Positions 38,438 through 46,704 of a DNA stretch of 64,000 bases are shown here, piece by piece. Within the stretch, counting starts at the first letter, position 1; every line of letters begins with the position of its first letter. Made by a program: the position numbers and the translations under genes. The DNA comes from Streptomyces pinistramenti (GTDB taxonomy: Bacteria > Actinomycetota > Actinomycetes > Streptomycetales > Streptomycetaceae): positions 18,238 to 82,237 of the forward strand of contig NZ_JAJCXB010000031.1 of NCBI RefSeq assembly GCF_020564935.1. The letters run 5' to 3'. Under the pieces are notes generated by a model that was not told where the DNA came from, made no database searches, and saw only the letters and a program-made list of their open reading frames with translations.

Positions 38438-38664
38438 CCGACGAGCACTGCGGCGGCAGCTCCCCGGAACGTCCACGGCCGACGGCCCCCCGAGTCGGCG
38501 ACGAAGTGGAGTACGCGCCCGGCCTCCTGGCGATCGTCACGGACATCCGCCGAGGCGTCCCCTACCTCCGCTCCGGCCCTCGCCAATGGCCCGTGCACGA
38601 CACGGCCGCGCTGCGCGTGAGGCGGTCCCGTGAACGGCGGATCTCGAACGGGGACCTCTGGTGA
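38434..38664 (+). CDS. 76-residue hypothetical protein in the RiPP operon
   Basis: A GTG start lies in a GTGA overlap with the ATPase gene, and its stop overlaps the next GTG. The core VGDEVEYAPGLLAIVTDIRR looks like a small SH3/KOW-like barrel, followed by a basic tail. Small barrels of this type often ride in Streptomyces XRE-associated operons. No function assigned. Confidence 0.65.
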   Translation: MTDEHCGGSSPERPRPTAPRVGDEVEYAPGLLAIVTDIRRGVPYLRSGPRQWPVHDTAALRVRRSRERRISNGDLW

Positions 38665-39431
38665 CCCTGCCTCTTCTCAGCCGGGAGGACCTTGAGCGCG
38701 CGGCCGCCGATCCCGTGTACGCCGCCCGGCTCGTCGGCCGCCTCCTCACGACCGGGCGGATCGCCCCCGCTTGCGACGCGCACCCCCGCCTCACCCCGGA
38801 GCAGGAGGACGCGGCACGGGCACTCGGCGGAGGTCCCGACGGCGAGGAGTACGTGGGCGGGGCGCGATGTGTCCTGTGGCCCGGCCATTCCCGGTGGCAC
38901 TACGCGGTCGTGCGCCACCTCGACCCCGACACCCTGTGGCTCAAGTGGCACGGCCCGTTCGGCGAGTTGCTGGTCCTGCCCGACTGCGACGCCGCCAACG
39001 CCGCCGGAGAGTGCTGCACCCACTTCCGACGGCACCCCGGCCCACACCACTTCCCCGGACCATGGCGTAACCGGCACGGCCCAAGGCTCCCGCCCGAGTC
39101 CGGGCGGCCCGCACCACCACCCCAGCCGAACAGGAAGGTCAGCTCCATGACCATCGCAGTCGACGCTCCCTCGCCACACCGCAACCCGCAGGCCGCCGGT
39201 CTCCGTCCGTGGGGAGCCGGGCGGCTCACGCCGTATCCGGTCACCGCGCGCCGCCCGCACGCCACCGTCACCGTTGACCCGGTCACGCAGCTCGGCGTGT
39301 TCCGCGACCGGGCCGGCCAGGTGGTCGAGATGGGCAGGCACGGCACCAGCTCCGGCACCGAGACCTCCACCACCACGAACTCCGACTCTGCGCCCGACCA
39401 GGGCCACGACCAGGACAGCCGGCAGGACTGA
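38661..39431 (+). CDS. Long in-frame form: hypothetical protein continuous with the RiPP precursor
   Basis: A 256-codon frame from GTG 38661 (GTGA overlap). Residues 1-150 form a cytoplasmic protein with LSREDLERAAADPVYAARLV, CVLWPGHSRWHYAVVRHLDP and CDAANAAGECCTHF, unlike any RiPP leader. A Pro/Arg-rich stretch (about 136-162) leads without a stop into MTIAVDAPSPHRNPQAAG, the start of the graspetide precursor. Either the stop of the first gene has been lost, or both a fused and a separate product are made. A plain two-gene annotation would hide this. Confidence 0.55.
   Translation: MTLPLLSREDLERAAADPVYAARLVGRLLTTGRIAPACDAHPRLTPEQEDAARALGGGPDGEEYVGGARCVLWPGHSRWHYAVVRHLDPDTLWLKWHGPFGELLVLPDCDAANAAGECCTHFRRHPGPHHFPGPWRNRHGPRLPPESGRPAPPPQPNRKVSSMTIAVDAPSPHRNPQAAGLRPWGAGRLTPYPVTARRPHATVTVDPVTQLGVFRDRAGQVVEMGRHGTSSGTETSTTTNSDSAPDQGHDQDSRQD
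39147..39431 (+). CDS. tgmA: ATP-grasp-modified RiPP (graspetide-type) precursor peptide
   Basis: 94 residues from internal ATG 39147, which has AGGAAGG at a good distance. The leader contains LRPWGAGRLTPYPV and the conserved VTVDPVTQLGVFRDRAGQVV. The core, after EMGRHGTSSG, is TETSTTTNSDSAPDQ plus GHDQDSRQD: Thr/Ser-rich then Asp-rich, as expected of side-chain ester (Thr/Ser to Asp/Glu) cross-linking. It matches the putative ATP-grasp-modified RiPP family as I remember it. It is immediately followed (TGATG) by the ATP-grasp gene. The ring pattern and activity are unknown. Confidence 0.88.
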   Translation: MTIAVDAPSPHRNPQAAGLRPWGAGRLTPYPVTARRPHATVTVDPVTQLGVFRDRAGQVVEMGRHGTSSGTETSTTTNSDSAPDQGHDQDSRQD

Positions 39432-40393
39432 TGGCCTCGGACGAGGAGAGGCCGGTCCTGGTGGCCACCGAGGCGGACGACGTCACCGCCGACCTGGTGA
39501 TCGCCCAGCTCAACCGGCGAAGTGTGCCGGTGGTCAGGTTCAACCCCGCCGACATCGGCACGGACCTGACGGTCTCGGCTCGGTTCGGTACCTGTCCGGC
39601 CCCGGTGGCCGGGCAGGTCCGCACCCCGTCGAGAATCACCGACCTGGCCCAGCTACGGGCGGTGTACTGGCGTCGCCCCGTCTGGCCCGCCTTCCCACAT
39701 CTGGGCGATGACGATGCGCGGTTCGCGGCCGCGCAGGTCCGCTACGGGCTCGGGGGCACCCTCTACGCCCTCGACCGTCCGCTGTGGGTCAACCACCCGC
39801 TCCGCAACGCCGCCGCCGACTACAAGCCCGCTCAACTCGCCCTGGCCCAGCGGCTCGGTTTCACCGTGCCGCCCACGCTGGTCACCAATGACCCGGACGA
39901 GGCACGGGAGTTCATCGACTCCCACGGTCAGGTGATCCACAAGACGCTGCGGTGGACCCCGTACGAGCGAGAGGGAGTCCCGGTGACGGGGTGGGCGGAG
40001 CCGGTCACCGCCGCTGAGATCGACGACAGCGTGCGCGTGACGCCACATCTGTTCCAGGCCCGGGTGGACAAGGTCGCCGACGTGCGGGTGCTGGTGGTCG
40101 GCCGGCACGTGTTCGCCGTACGGATCGACTCCGGCCTACTGGACTGGCGCAAGGACTACTCGGCCCACTCCTACGCCGTGGTAGATCTGCCCGACCACGT
40201 GGACAAGGCACTCCTCGCCTGCCTGGACCACTTCGGGCTGGCATCCGGGAGCTTCGACCTCGCCGTGGACCGGGCAGGCGACCACTGGTGGCTGGAGCTG
40301 AATCCGAACGGCCAATGGGGGTGGCTGGAGGAGACCGGTCTTGAGATGTCCGCCGCATTCGCTGACCTGCTGACACGAGGAGAAACCCGATGA
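39431..40393 (+). CDS. tgmB: ATP-grasp ribosomal peptide maturase
   Basis: A 320-residue ATP-grasp ligase. The N-terminal pre-ATP domain starts VLVATEADDVTADLVIAQLN. The middle has VNHPLRNAAADYKPAQLALA, LGFTVPPTLVTNDPDEAREF and VIHKTLRW. The C-terminal metal-binding end is WWLELNPNGQWGWLEE. Enzymes of this group activate Asp/Glu side chains of the precursor by ATP phosphorylation and form esters or amides with Thr/Ser/Lys. Its ATG overlaps the precursor stop by one base, which ties synthesis of enzyme and substrate. Confidence 0.92.
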   Translation: MASDEERPVLVATEADDVTADLVIAQLNRRSVPVVRFNPADIGTDLTVSARFGTCPAPVAGQVRTPSRITDLAQLRAVYWRRPVWPAFPHLGDDDARFAAAQVRYGLGGTLYALDRPLWVNHPLRNAAADYKPAQLALAQRLGFTVPPTLVTNDPDEAREFIDSHGQVIHKTLRWTPYEREGVPVTGWAEPVTAAEIDDSVRVTPHLFQARVDKVADVRVLVVGRHVFAVRIDSGLLDWRKDYSAHSYAVVDLPDHVDKALLACLDHFGLASGSFDLAVDRAGDHWWLELNPNGQWGWLEETGLEMSAAFADLLTRGETR

Positions 40394-41556
40394 CCGACAC
40401 CTCCCCCGCACGGCGTGCCCTCGCCGACCGCCTGGAGAAGGCCGGGGCCCTCCGCACTCCCCAGTGGCGCGCGGCGGTGGAGGCCGTACCGCGTGAACTG
40501 TTCCTGGAGCCAGGGGTGTTCCTGCCCGTGGACGGTGGCCGCTGGCGGCCGGTCACCGCAGTCGGTCACGACCCGGCCGCGTGGGCGGAGATCGCCTACC
40601 GCGACCGGTCCCTCACCACTCAGCTCGACGGGCACCTGACCGCCGACCGTGCCGACGGCCTCGTCACGGGCTCCCCCACCTCGTCGTCCACCACCCCGGT
40701 CACCGTGCTGGACATGATCGAGAGCCTGGAGGCGGAGGACGGGCACCAGGTGCTGGAAATCGGCACCGGCACCGGCTATTCATCGGCCCTGCTGTGCCAC
40801 CGCCTCGGCGAGGACAACGTCACGACGGTCGAGGTGGATCCCGGGGTATCGGCCCGTGCGGACGCTGCGCTGGAAGCGGCCGGATTCTCGACGTGGACCG
40901 TCACCGGCGACGGCCTCCTCGGGTGGCCCCGCCGCGCACCGTACGACCGCGTGATCGCCACCTGCGCCGTTCGCCGCATCCCCCACGCCTGGATTCGGCA
41001 GACCAGGCCGGGCGGCATCATCCTGGCCACCGTCGGCTCCTGGGGCTACGGCACCGGCCTGGCCAAGGTCACCGTGGACGAGTACGGCAACGCGGAGGGG
41101 CGAATCACCGGCCGGTCTTCATTCATGCAGGTACGGTCCCAGGCCGTAGTACCGGTGGCCGGTGATCTGTCTGCCCGGACGGCCCATGCGGACAGCGAGC
41201 GGGAGGCGAAAATGCCTCCCACCATGCTGGACGAGTGGATGCCCGCCTTCCTCGCTCAGCTCGCCGTGCCCGGGGCACACCTCGTCCGTGCCGCTCGGAG
41301 CGACGGGACCAAGCTCCTGTACGTCTTCGACCCGGAGCGCGAGTCCTTCGCCGCGTTCACCGCCGGGGGCGACGGCTGGACCGTCCGCCAGGGCGGGCCC
41401 GTGCCCCTGTGGGACGACATCGAGCAGGCGATCACCGCCTGGCAGAACGCCGGAAGCCCCGACATCACCGCCGTCCGGCTCCACATCACGGACAGGTCCC
41501 ACACGTACTGGATCGAGGGCGACCCGTCACTCCGCTGGCAACACCGCCTCGCCTGA
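40390..41556 (+). CDS. tgmC: PIMT-like methyltransferase of ATP-grasp peptide systems
   Basis: 388 residues. The N-terminal half is protein-L-isoaspartate O-methyltransferase-like (RTPQWRAAVEAVPRELFLEP; SAM motif I VLEIGTGTGYSSALLC; YDRVIATCAVRRIPHAWIRQ). A C-terminal extension of about 170 residues (from about 220; MLDEWMPAFLAQL, WIEGDPSLRW) is specific to this subgroup. In the characterised fuscimiditide system such an enzyme methylates an Asp, which then closes to an aspartimide. ATGA overlap with tgmB. The same modification is expected here but not shown. Confidence 0.9.
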   Translation: MTDTSPARRALADRLEKAGALRTPQWRAAVEAVPRELFLEPGVFLPVDGGRWRPVTAVGHDPAAWAEIAYRDRSLTTQLDGHLTADRADGLVTGSPTSSSTTPVTVLDMIESLEAEDGHQVLEIGTGTGYSSALLCHRLGEDNVTTVEVDPGVSARADAALEAAGFSTWTVTGDGLLGWPRRAPYDRVIATCAVRRIPHAWIRQTRPGGIILATVGSWGYGTGLAKVTVDEYGNAEGRITGRSSFMQVRSQAVVPVAGDLSARTAHADSEREAKMPPTMLDEWMPAFLAQLAVPGAHLVRAARSDGTKLLYVFDPERESFAAFTAGGDGWTVRQGGPVPLWDDIEQAITAWQNAGSPDITAVRLHITDRSHTYWIEGDPSLRWQHRLA

Positions 41557-41712
41557 ACGAGGGCAAGCGGGGGGCGAAACGGAAGGCGACGCGATCACAC
41601 CGTCCCCGGCACTGCCCCGCTCGTCTCCGACGACGGCCCCAAGGATCACGCACCTGGGCCCGTGTCCAGCATCACGTACCCCCCGGTAACGATCGTCGGC
41701 CATCATGTTCCG

Positions 41713-42426
41713 ATGAGGATCATGTTCGTCGGCGACTCGATGACGATCGGCAGCTCCGGCGACTTCACGTGGCGTTACCGCATGTGGCAGCACCTGAACG
41801 CGGCCTACGGCGGCCCGTACCGCATCGTCGGCCCGCGCTGCGCGCTCCACGACGCGGCCACCGACGCACCCGCCTCGCACGCGTACGGCGACCCCGCCTT
41901 CCCCGCGTCCGCCCGGCGGCATCTCGCGGGCTGGGGCGAGGGCTGGCTGCACATGGGGCCCCTGATCGGCGAAGCGGTCCGCGAGCACGGCGCCGACACA
42001 CTGCTGGTCTCGCTCGGACTGATAGACCTCGGCTTCTATACGAATGCCGACCAAACGGCGGAAAACGTACGGCACTTCGTGGCGCAGGCGCGGCAGGCGG
42101 CGCCGGGGATCCGGGCCGTCCTGCTGCCGGTGATACCCAATGTGCGGGCGTCGGCGGACGCCGCGTTCGACGCGGAGTGCGGACGCTTCAACGAGCTGCT
42201 GGCGAAGGCGGTCGGCGACCTGTCGTCCCCCGCGTCCCCGCTCCTGCTGGCCTCCGCCCCGCCCGCCTGGGACCTGGCGCGCGACACGTACGACGGCACC
42301 CACCCGTCCCCCGCGGGCGAGCACCTCATCGCCGCCGCGTTCGCGGACGCCCTGCACCAGGCGTGGGGGGTCGGCGCCCCGTACGCGGCGTCCGGCGTGC
42401 CGGAGGCGGCGGCGACGGCACGCTGA
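41713..42426 (+). CDS. SGNH/GDSL-type hydrolase-like protein
   Basis: 237 residues. Block I reads MRIMFVGDSMTIGSSGDFTW (catalytic Ser in GDSM). Block III would be the VSLGLIDLGFYTNADQT region, where the usual G-x-N-D is replaced by G-L-I-D. Block V DGTHPSPAGEHLIAAAF supplies Asp and His. Such enzymes are esterases or acylhydrolases. It lacks a signal peptide from the 41713 start. It lies 156 bp after tgmC on the same strand and may or may not belong to the cluster; an esterase could act on ester-linked peptides, but that is speculation. Confidence 0.82.
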   Translation: MRIMFVGDSMTIGSSGDFTWRYRMWQHLNAAYGGPYRIVGPRCALHDAATDAPASHAYGDPAFPASARRHLAGWGEGWLHMGPLIGEAVREHGADTLLVSLGLIDLGFYTNADQTAENVRHFVAQARQAAPGIRAVLLPVIPNVRASADAAFDAECGRFNELLAKAVGDLSSPASPLLLASAPPAWDLARDTYDGTHPSPAGEHLIAAAFADALHQAWGVGAPYAASGVPEAAATAR

Positions 42427-42460
42427 CCCGGCGGCCGGACCGCCCCGGCCGGGCCACCGC

Positions 42461-43714
42461 CTACGCGGCCAACTCGCCGCCCCCTTCCGGCTCCTGCCCG
42501 CCCTTCCCCGCCCCGGCCGCCAGGAACACCGCCACCGCGAGCAGCGCGCAGCAGCCCGCCGCCACCGGGAGCGCGCCCGCGCCCCGGGTCGCCAGCACCC
42601 GGCCGCCGATGCCGCCGCCGAGCGAGGCGCCGACGTAGACGGCGCTGCTGCTCAGGGCGAGCGCCTGCGGCCCATGCCGCGGGCCCGCGAGGGTCAGGAC
42701 GCGGGCCTGCACGGCGGGCGGCACGGACCAGGCGGCGGCCGACCACAGAATCAACAGCGGTACCACGACGCCGAGTTGGGCGGGGCGCAGCGACCAGGCC
42801 AGGACCAGCCCGGCCATCGCCGCGGCGAAGACGGCGCAGGCCGCGGCGAACGCGGTGCGCGGGCCCCAGCGGTCCACGAGGGTGCCGCCGGCCCGCGCGC
42901 CCGCGATGCCCGCGATGCCGGTGACCACCAGCAGCAGGCCGAGCCCGGACGGCGTGATGCCCGCGGCTCCGCGCAGGAATGGCGCGAGGTAGGTCTGGAG
43001 GAGGAGGTTGCCGAGCACCGCGAGGGCCGCGGCGAGCAGGGCACACAGGACGGCGGGCCTGGACAGCGGGCGCAGCCGGGCGGCGAGCCCCGGCGCGGGC
43101 GCGGGCGGCACGTCGGGGACCGAGGCCCGTACGCACACCAGACCGGCCAGGCCCAGGGCGGCGCCGAGGAGGAAGGTGGCGCGCCAGCCGAAGGCGGCGC
43201 CGATCCAGGTGCCGGCGGGCACGCCGATGACGACCGCGCAGGTCAGTCCGGCCATGACGGTGGCGAGGCTGCGGCCCTGCCGTTCGGCGGGCGCCAGTTG
43301 GGCGGTCAGGGCGAGGGTGGCGGGCAGCGCCGTCGCGGCGGCGAGCGCGGCCAGCACCCGCAGCGCCATCAGCTGACCGTACGAACCGGCCAGCGGGACG
43401 GCCGCGTTGGCGAGGCAGAACACCGCGAGGGCGGCGGTGAGCAGGCGGCGGCGGGGGACGCGGGCGGTGGCGACGGCGGCGACCGGTGCGGCCACCGCGC
43501 AGATGACGGAGAAGACGGTCACCAGTTGCCCGGCGGCCGCTTCGCCGACCGCGAGGCCGCGGGCGAGGGCGGGCAGCACGCCGACGATCACGAAGTCGTC
43601 GGTCTGCAGGGCGAAGGCGCACAGCGCGAGGGCGAGCAGCCAGGCCACGGGGCGGCGGGTTGCGGATACGGGCGTGGTGCGGGGCGAGGCCCCCGGGACG
43701 ACGGACATACCCAT
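42461..43714 (-). CDS. MFS transporter, DHA1 drug-efflux type
   Basis: About 417 residues and 12 hydrophobic helices. DHA1 marks: first helix ALCAFALQTDDFVIVGVLPA with an acidic pair, the motif after helix 2 (ATARVPRRRLLTAALA), motif C-like VIGVPAGTWIGAAFGWRATF, and LVDRWGPRTAFAAACAV in the second half. It resembles chloramphenicol/arabinose-type exporters. Two close starts (43714, 43708) are possible, neither with a good ribosome-binding site. Divergent from a TetR gene 83 bp away; the A/T-rich GGTAACAGTCGTTTCCGTAA at 43719-43738 is the likely operator region. Confidence 0.9.
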   Translation of the reverse strand: MGMSVVPGASPRTTPVSATRRPVAWLLALALCAFALQTDDFVIVGVLPALARGLAVGEAAAGQLVTVFSVICAVAAPVAAVATARVPRRRLLTAALAVFCLANAAVPLAGSYGQLMALRVLAALAAATALPATLALTAQLAPAERQGRSLATVMAGLTCAVVIGVPAGTWIGAAFGWRATFLLGAALGLAGLVCVRASVPDVPPAPAPGLAARLRPLSRPAVLCALLAAALAVLGNLLLQTYLAPFLRGAAGITPSGLGLLLVVTGIAGIAGARAGGTLVDRWGPRTAFAAACAVFAAAMAGLVLAWSLRPAQLGVVVPLLILWSAAAWSVPPAVQARVLTLAGPRHGPQALALSSSAVYVGASLGGGIGGRVLATRGAGALPVAAGCCALLAVAVFLAAGAGKGGQEPEGGGELAA

Positions 43715-43797
43715 TAAGGTAACAGTCGTTTCCGTAATTAGAGTGGGAGTAGAGCAGAAACCCGCACCGCAGGCCCGCAGCGCAAGGAGTCCGACCG

Positions 43798-44388
43798 ATG
43801 GCCAGACCCCGCGATCCGCACCGCCGCACCGAAATCCTCGACGCCGCCATCGAGCACCTCGCGGAGACCGGGATGGCGAACCTCTCGCTGCGCCCGCTGG
43901 CCCAGGCACTCGGCCACAGCACCCGCGTACTGACCCACCACTTCGCCGACAAGGACGACCTGTTCCGTGCGGTCCTGGAACGGCTCGACGAGGTCCAGCA
44001 CACCCAGCTGCGGGCCACCGAGGGCTGGGACGACACCGCACGCGGCATCGGCACGATCGTCCGCGACTCCTGGCAGCGGCACCTCGCACCGGAGAATCTC
44101 GCCGCGACCCGCCTGATCCACGAGATCGAGGGCCTCGCAGCGGCCGGCCGCCTGCGCGGCCGGGTACCGGCCTTCCTCGCCGACCGCGCCGAGTTCGTCG
44201 CCGCCGCCCTGGTCGCCCGCGGCCTGCCCCCGGGAGCGGCCAGGACCCGCGCCACCTTCCTCAACAGCGCCTACGCGGGCCTCCAGACGGACGTCCTGAT
44301 CACCGGCGACCGCACCCGCACCGAAGCCGCGCTCGACGAACTGTGCGCACTCGCCGACTCCTGGACGGCGGCGCCCGCACAGCCCTGA
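43798..44388 (+). CDS. TetR-family regulator of the adjacent MFS exporter
   Basis: 196 residues. The HTH (about 8-55) is HRRTEILDAAIEHLAETGMA, SLRPLAQALGHSTRVLTHHF, ADKDDLFRAVLERL. The C-terminal half is helical (APENLAATRLIHEIEGLAAA) with no recognisable ligand signature. ATG 43798 follows GCAAGGAG. Divergence from the exporter is the usual arrangement for local control of efflux. Confidence 0.92.
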   Translation: MARPRDPHRRTEILDAAIEHLAETGMANLSLRPLAQALGHSTRVLTHHFADKDDLFRAVLERLDEVQHTQLRATEGWDDTARGIGTIVRDSWQRHLAPENLAATRLIHEIEGLAAAGRLRGRVPAFLADRAEFVAAALVARGLPPGAARTRATFLNSAYAGLQTDVLITGDRTRTEAALDELCALADSWTAAPAQP

Positions 44389-44659
44389 GCACCTGGTCCG
44401 CGATCCCAGGGACGGCCAACTGCCCAGCCGTGGACGGGAGTTCCGCTCCCCGGCCGGACACCCGGCATGGGACCGTGCGGCGCCTGCGGTCTCCGGGCGT
44501 TCCTGCGTTAGCCGCACGTAAGCGAAGCGGCAATGGAGCGGCAGTGGAGCGGTAGCGGCGTGCGTGAAGATAGGGGCATCCGGTGCGGGGGCAGCGGGCC
44601 TGCGACCCGGTCCCCTGCGTCCCTGAACGCAATGTCCCTGAACGACATGAGGAGCAACC

Positions 44660-45382
44660 GTGAACCGCACCTACGCCGCCCGTCTCCGCCGCGTTGTGTT
44701 CGCCGCGACCGCCGGCGCGGCGCTCGCGGCGACCGTCACCGCCTGCGGCCCGGCCGACGGTGGCGGGTCGGCCTCCTCGGGCGACTCCACGGCGTCCGCC
44801 AACACCGCCGCGGAGTCGCCGAGCGACGCGCCCCAGGACGCCTCCGGCAGCGGCCAGCCGGCAGGCTCGTCCTCGAACGGCGGGTCCTCGTCGAACGGGG
44901 CCGCGGCGGCGAAGGGCGGTTCGTCCTCTGCGGGCACCGGGTCGGCCCCGTCCGGTGACAAGAAGGGCTACGGGCAGCGCTGCGGGGCCAACGACCTGAC
45001 GTTCTCGGCGCGTTCCGAGACCCAGGCGGGCGGCTACATCCTGCTGTCCGCCCGCGCCAAGCCCGGCATCACCTGCACCATTCCCGGCGAGCTGCCCTCG
45101 GTCTCCTTCGGCTCCAAGGGCATCGAGGCGCACCCCGCCGAGCAGGCGGTCGGCCCGGCGATCACGCTCAGCGGCGGCAAGACCGTCTACGCCGGGGTCA
45201 ACCCCAAGACCACCAACGGCGACGACGGCATCGAGTTCACGTTCCTCATCGCGGCCATCGGCAACTCCGACCCGAACCCGACGAGCGTCACCACCGGCCC
45301 CGTCACCGTCGACAAGCCCATCGTCACCAACTGGCACACCGCCCCCACCGACGCCGTCCCCGGCGACGGCACGGACAACTGA
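44660..45382 (+). CDS. DUF4232-type lipoprotein
   Basis: 240 residues from GTG 44660 with ATGAGGAG upstream. The signal peptide ends in TVTAC (lipobox), followed by a long Ser/Gly/Asn/Ala-rich spacer (about 30-100) and a DUF4232-like domain starting GQRCGANDLTFSARSETQAG and ending VTNWHTAPTDAVP. The Cys pair in RCGAND and GITCTIPGEL probably forms a disulphide. Surface-attached, function unknown, same family as 33971-34678. The 270-bp upstream gap (44389-44659) shows no gene. Confidence 0.85.
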   Translation: MNRTYAARLRRVVFAATAGAALAATVTACGPADGGGSASSGDSTASANTAAESPSDAPQDASGSGQPAGSSSNGGSSSNGAAAAKGGSSSAGTGSAPSGDKKGYGQRCGANDLTFSARSETQAGGYILLSARAKPGITCTIPGELPSVSFGSKGIEAHPAEQAVGPAITLSGGKTVYAGVNPKTTNGDDGIEFTFLIAAIGNSDPNPTSVTTGPVTVDKPIVTNWHTAPTDAVPGDGTDN

Positions 45383-45506
45383 GAGCGCGTCACACCCGTT
45401 CGGCGACGGCGAGCGTCCGGACCTGGTGCAGGTCACCTCACCCGCTCCCGGCGCCTTCGCCGAGCGCCTCTCCGCAGTCAGCAGGCACGACGCGCCGCTC
45501 ACCGGT

Positions 45507-45538
45507 CTTGATTCGAGCGCACTCCAAGGCGTTGGCTG
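45507..45538 (+). promoter_or_regulatory. MerR-type promoter candidate before aldo/keto reductase
   Basis: An imperfect inverted repeat starting CTTGATTCGAG and ending CTCCAAGG lies between a TTGATT -35-like hexamer and TTGGCT, with a 19-bp spacer. Elongated spacers with an inverted repeat are the mark of MerR/SoxR-controlled promoters. The start codon follows 8 bp later, so the transcript would be nearly leaderless. No MerR gene lies nearby. Confidence 0.35.
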
Positions 45539-45545
45539 ACCCACC

Positions 45546-46544
45546 ATGGAGTACACGCAGCTCGGACGCACCGGACTCAAGGTCAGCCGCCTCGTCCTCG
45601 GCACGATGAACTTCGGCCCGCAGACGGACGAGGCCGACAGCCACACCATCATGGATGCCGCCCTCGACGCCGGGGTGAACTTCTTCGACACCGCCAACGT
45701 CTACGGATGGGGCGAGAACAAGGGCCGCACGGAAGAGATCGTCGGCTCCTGGTTCGCCAAGGGCGGCGGCCGGCGCGACAAGACCGTGCTGGCCACCAAG
45801 GTCTACGCGAACATGGCACCGGACGGCGAACCGGCCTGGCCCAACCACGACAAGCTCTCCGCGCTCAACATCCGGCGCGCGGTCGACGCCAGCCTCCGGC
45901 GCCTGGGCACCGACCACATCGACCTCTACCAGTTCCACCACGTCGACCGGGACACACCCTGGGACGAGATCTGGCAGGCCATGGACGTCCTCGTCCAGCA
46001 GGGCAAGATCCTCTACGCCGGCTCGTCCAACCACGCCGGCTGGCACATCGCCCGCGCCAACGAGACCGCGGCCCGCCGCGGTTCACTCGGCCTGGTCAGC
46101 GAACAGTGCCTCTACAACCTCGCCGAACGCCGCGCCGAAATGGAGGTCGTCCCGGCCGCCGAAGCCTACGGACTCGGCGTCATCGCCTGGTCGCCGCTGC
46201 ACGGCGGGCTGCTGGGCGGCGCGATCCGCAAGCAGCAGGAAGGCGGCTCCTCCCGCTCGACGTCCGGCCGCGCGGCCGACGCCCTGGCCGACCCCGCGGT
46301 CCGCGCCCGCATCCAGGTCTACGAGGACCTGCTCGCCAAGCACGGCCTGGAGCCCGGCGAGGTCGCCCTGGCCTGGCTCCTGACCCGCCCCGGCGTCACC
46401 GGCCCGATCGTCGGCCCCCGCACCACCGCCCAGCTCGCCTCCGCCCTGCGCGCCGTCGACCTGAAACTCTCCGACGATCTGCTGGCATCACTCGACGAGA
46501 TCTTCCCGGGCCCGGGTCCTTCACCGGAGGCGTTCGCCTGGTGA
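45546..46544 (+). CDS. Aldo/keto reductase
   Basis: A 332-residue TIM-barrel NADPH-dependent oxidoreductase. N-terminal MEYTQLGRTGLKVSRLVLGT, catalytic region NFFDTANVYGWGENKGRTEE (Asp and Tyr), the Lys in VLATKVY, the His in YQFHHVDRDTPWDEI, and cofactor-binding GPIVGPRTTAQLASALRAVD near the end. It belongs to the YajO/AKR-Tas-like branch that acts on assorted aldehydes and ketones. Length is normal. Single gene; a MerR-like promoter element may control it. Confidence 0.95.
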   Translation: MEYTQLGRTGLKVSRLVLGTMNFGPQTDEADSHTIMDAALDAGVNFFDTANVYGWGENKGRTEEIVGSWFAKGGGRRDKTVLATKVYANMAPDGEPAWPNHDKLSALNIRRAVDASLRRLGTDHIDLYQFHHVDRDTPWDEIWQAMDVLVQQGKILYAGSSNHAGWHIARANETAARRGSLGLVSEQCLYNLAERRAEMEVVPAAEAYGLGVIAWSPLHGGLLGGAIRKQQEGGSSRSTSGRAADALADPAVRARIQVYEDLLAKHGLEPGEVALAWLLTRPGVTGPIVGPRTTAQLASALRAVDLKLSDDLLASLDEIFPGPGPSPEAFAW

Positions 46545-46584
46545 CCGTCCGCCCGTCACCGCGTCGGCTGCCCTCACCCACGGT

Positions 46585-46671
46585 TCAGCGAAGGGCGGCC
46601 GCCACGACGACGACGATGAGCAGTACGGCGAGCAGGCCGGACATGATCCGGTTCCGGGTTTTGGGGTCCAC
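46585..46671 (-). CDS. 28-residue single-pass membrane peptide
   Basis: The minus strand encodes VDPKTRNRIMSGLLAVLLIV, then VVVAAALR and a stop. The layout is a charged N-terminus, one hydrophobic helix and a terminal Arg. I recognise a near-identical tiny ORF in other Streptomyces genomes from memory, which would argue for selection. A GTG start with AGAGG directly in front makes initiation unusual. It lies between the convergent AKR gene and the RNA ligase gene. Function unknown. Confidence 0.55.
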   Translation of the reverse strand: MDPKTRNRIMSGLLAVLLIVVVVAAALR

Positions 46672-46704
46672 CCTCTGAGCGTAACCGGGGGCGTTCCGAA
46701 CACT

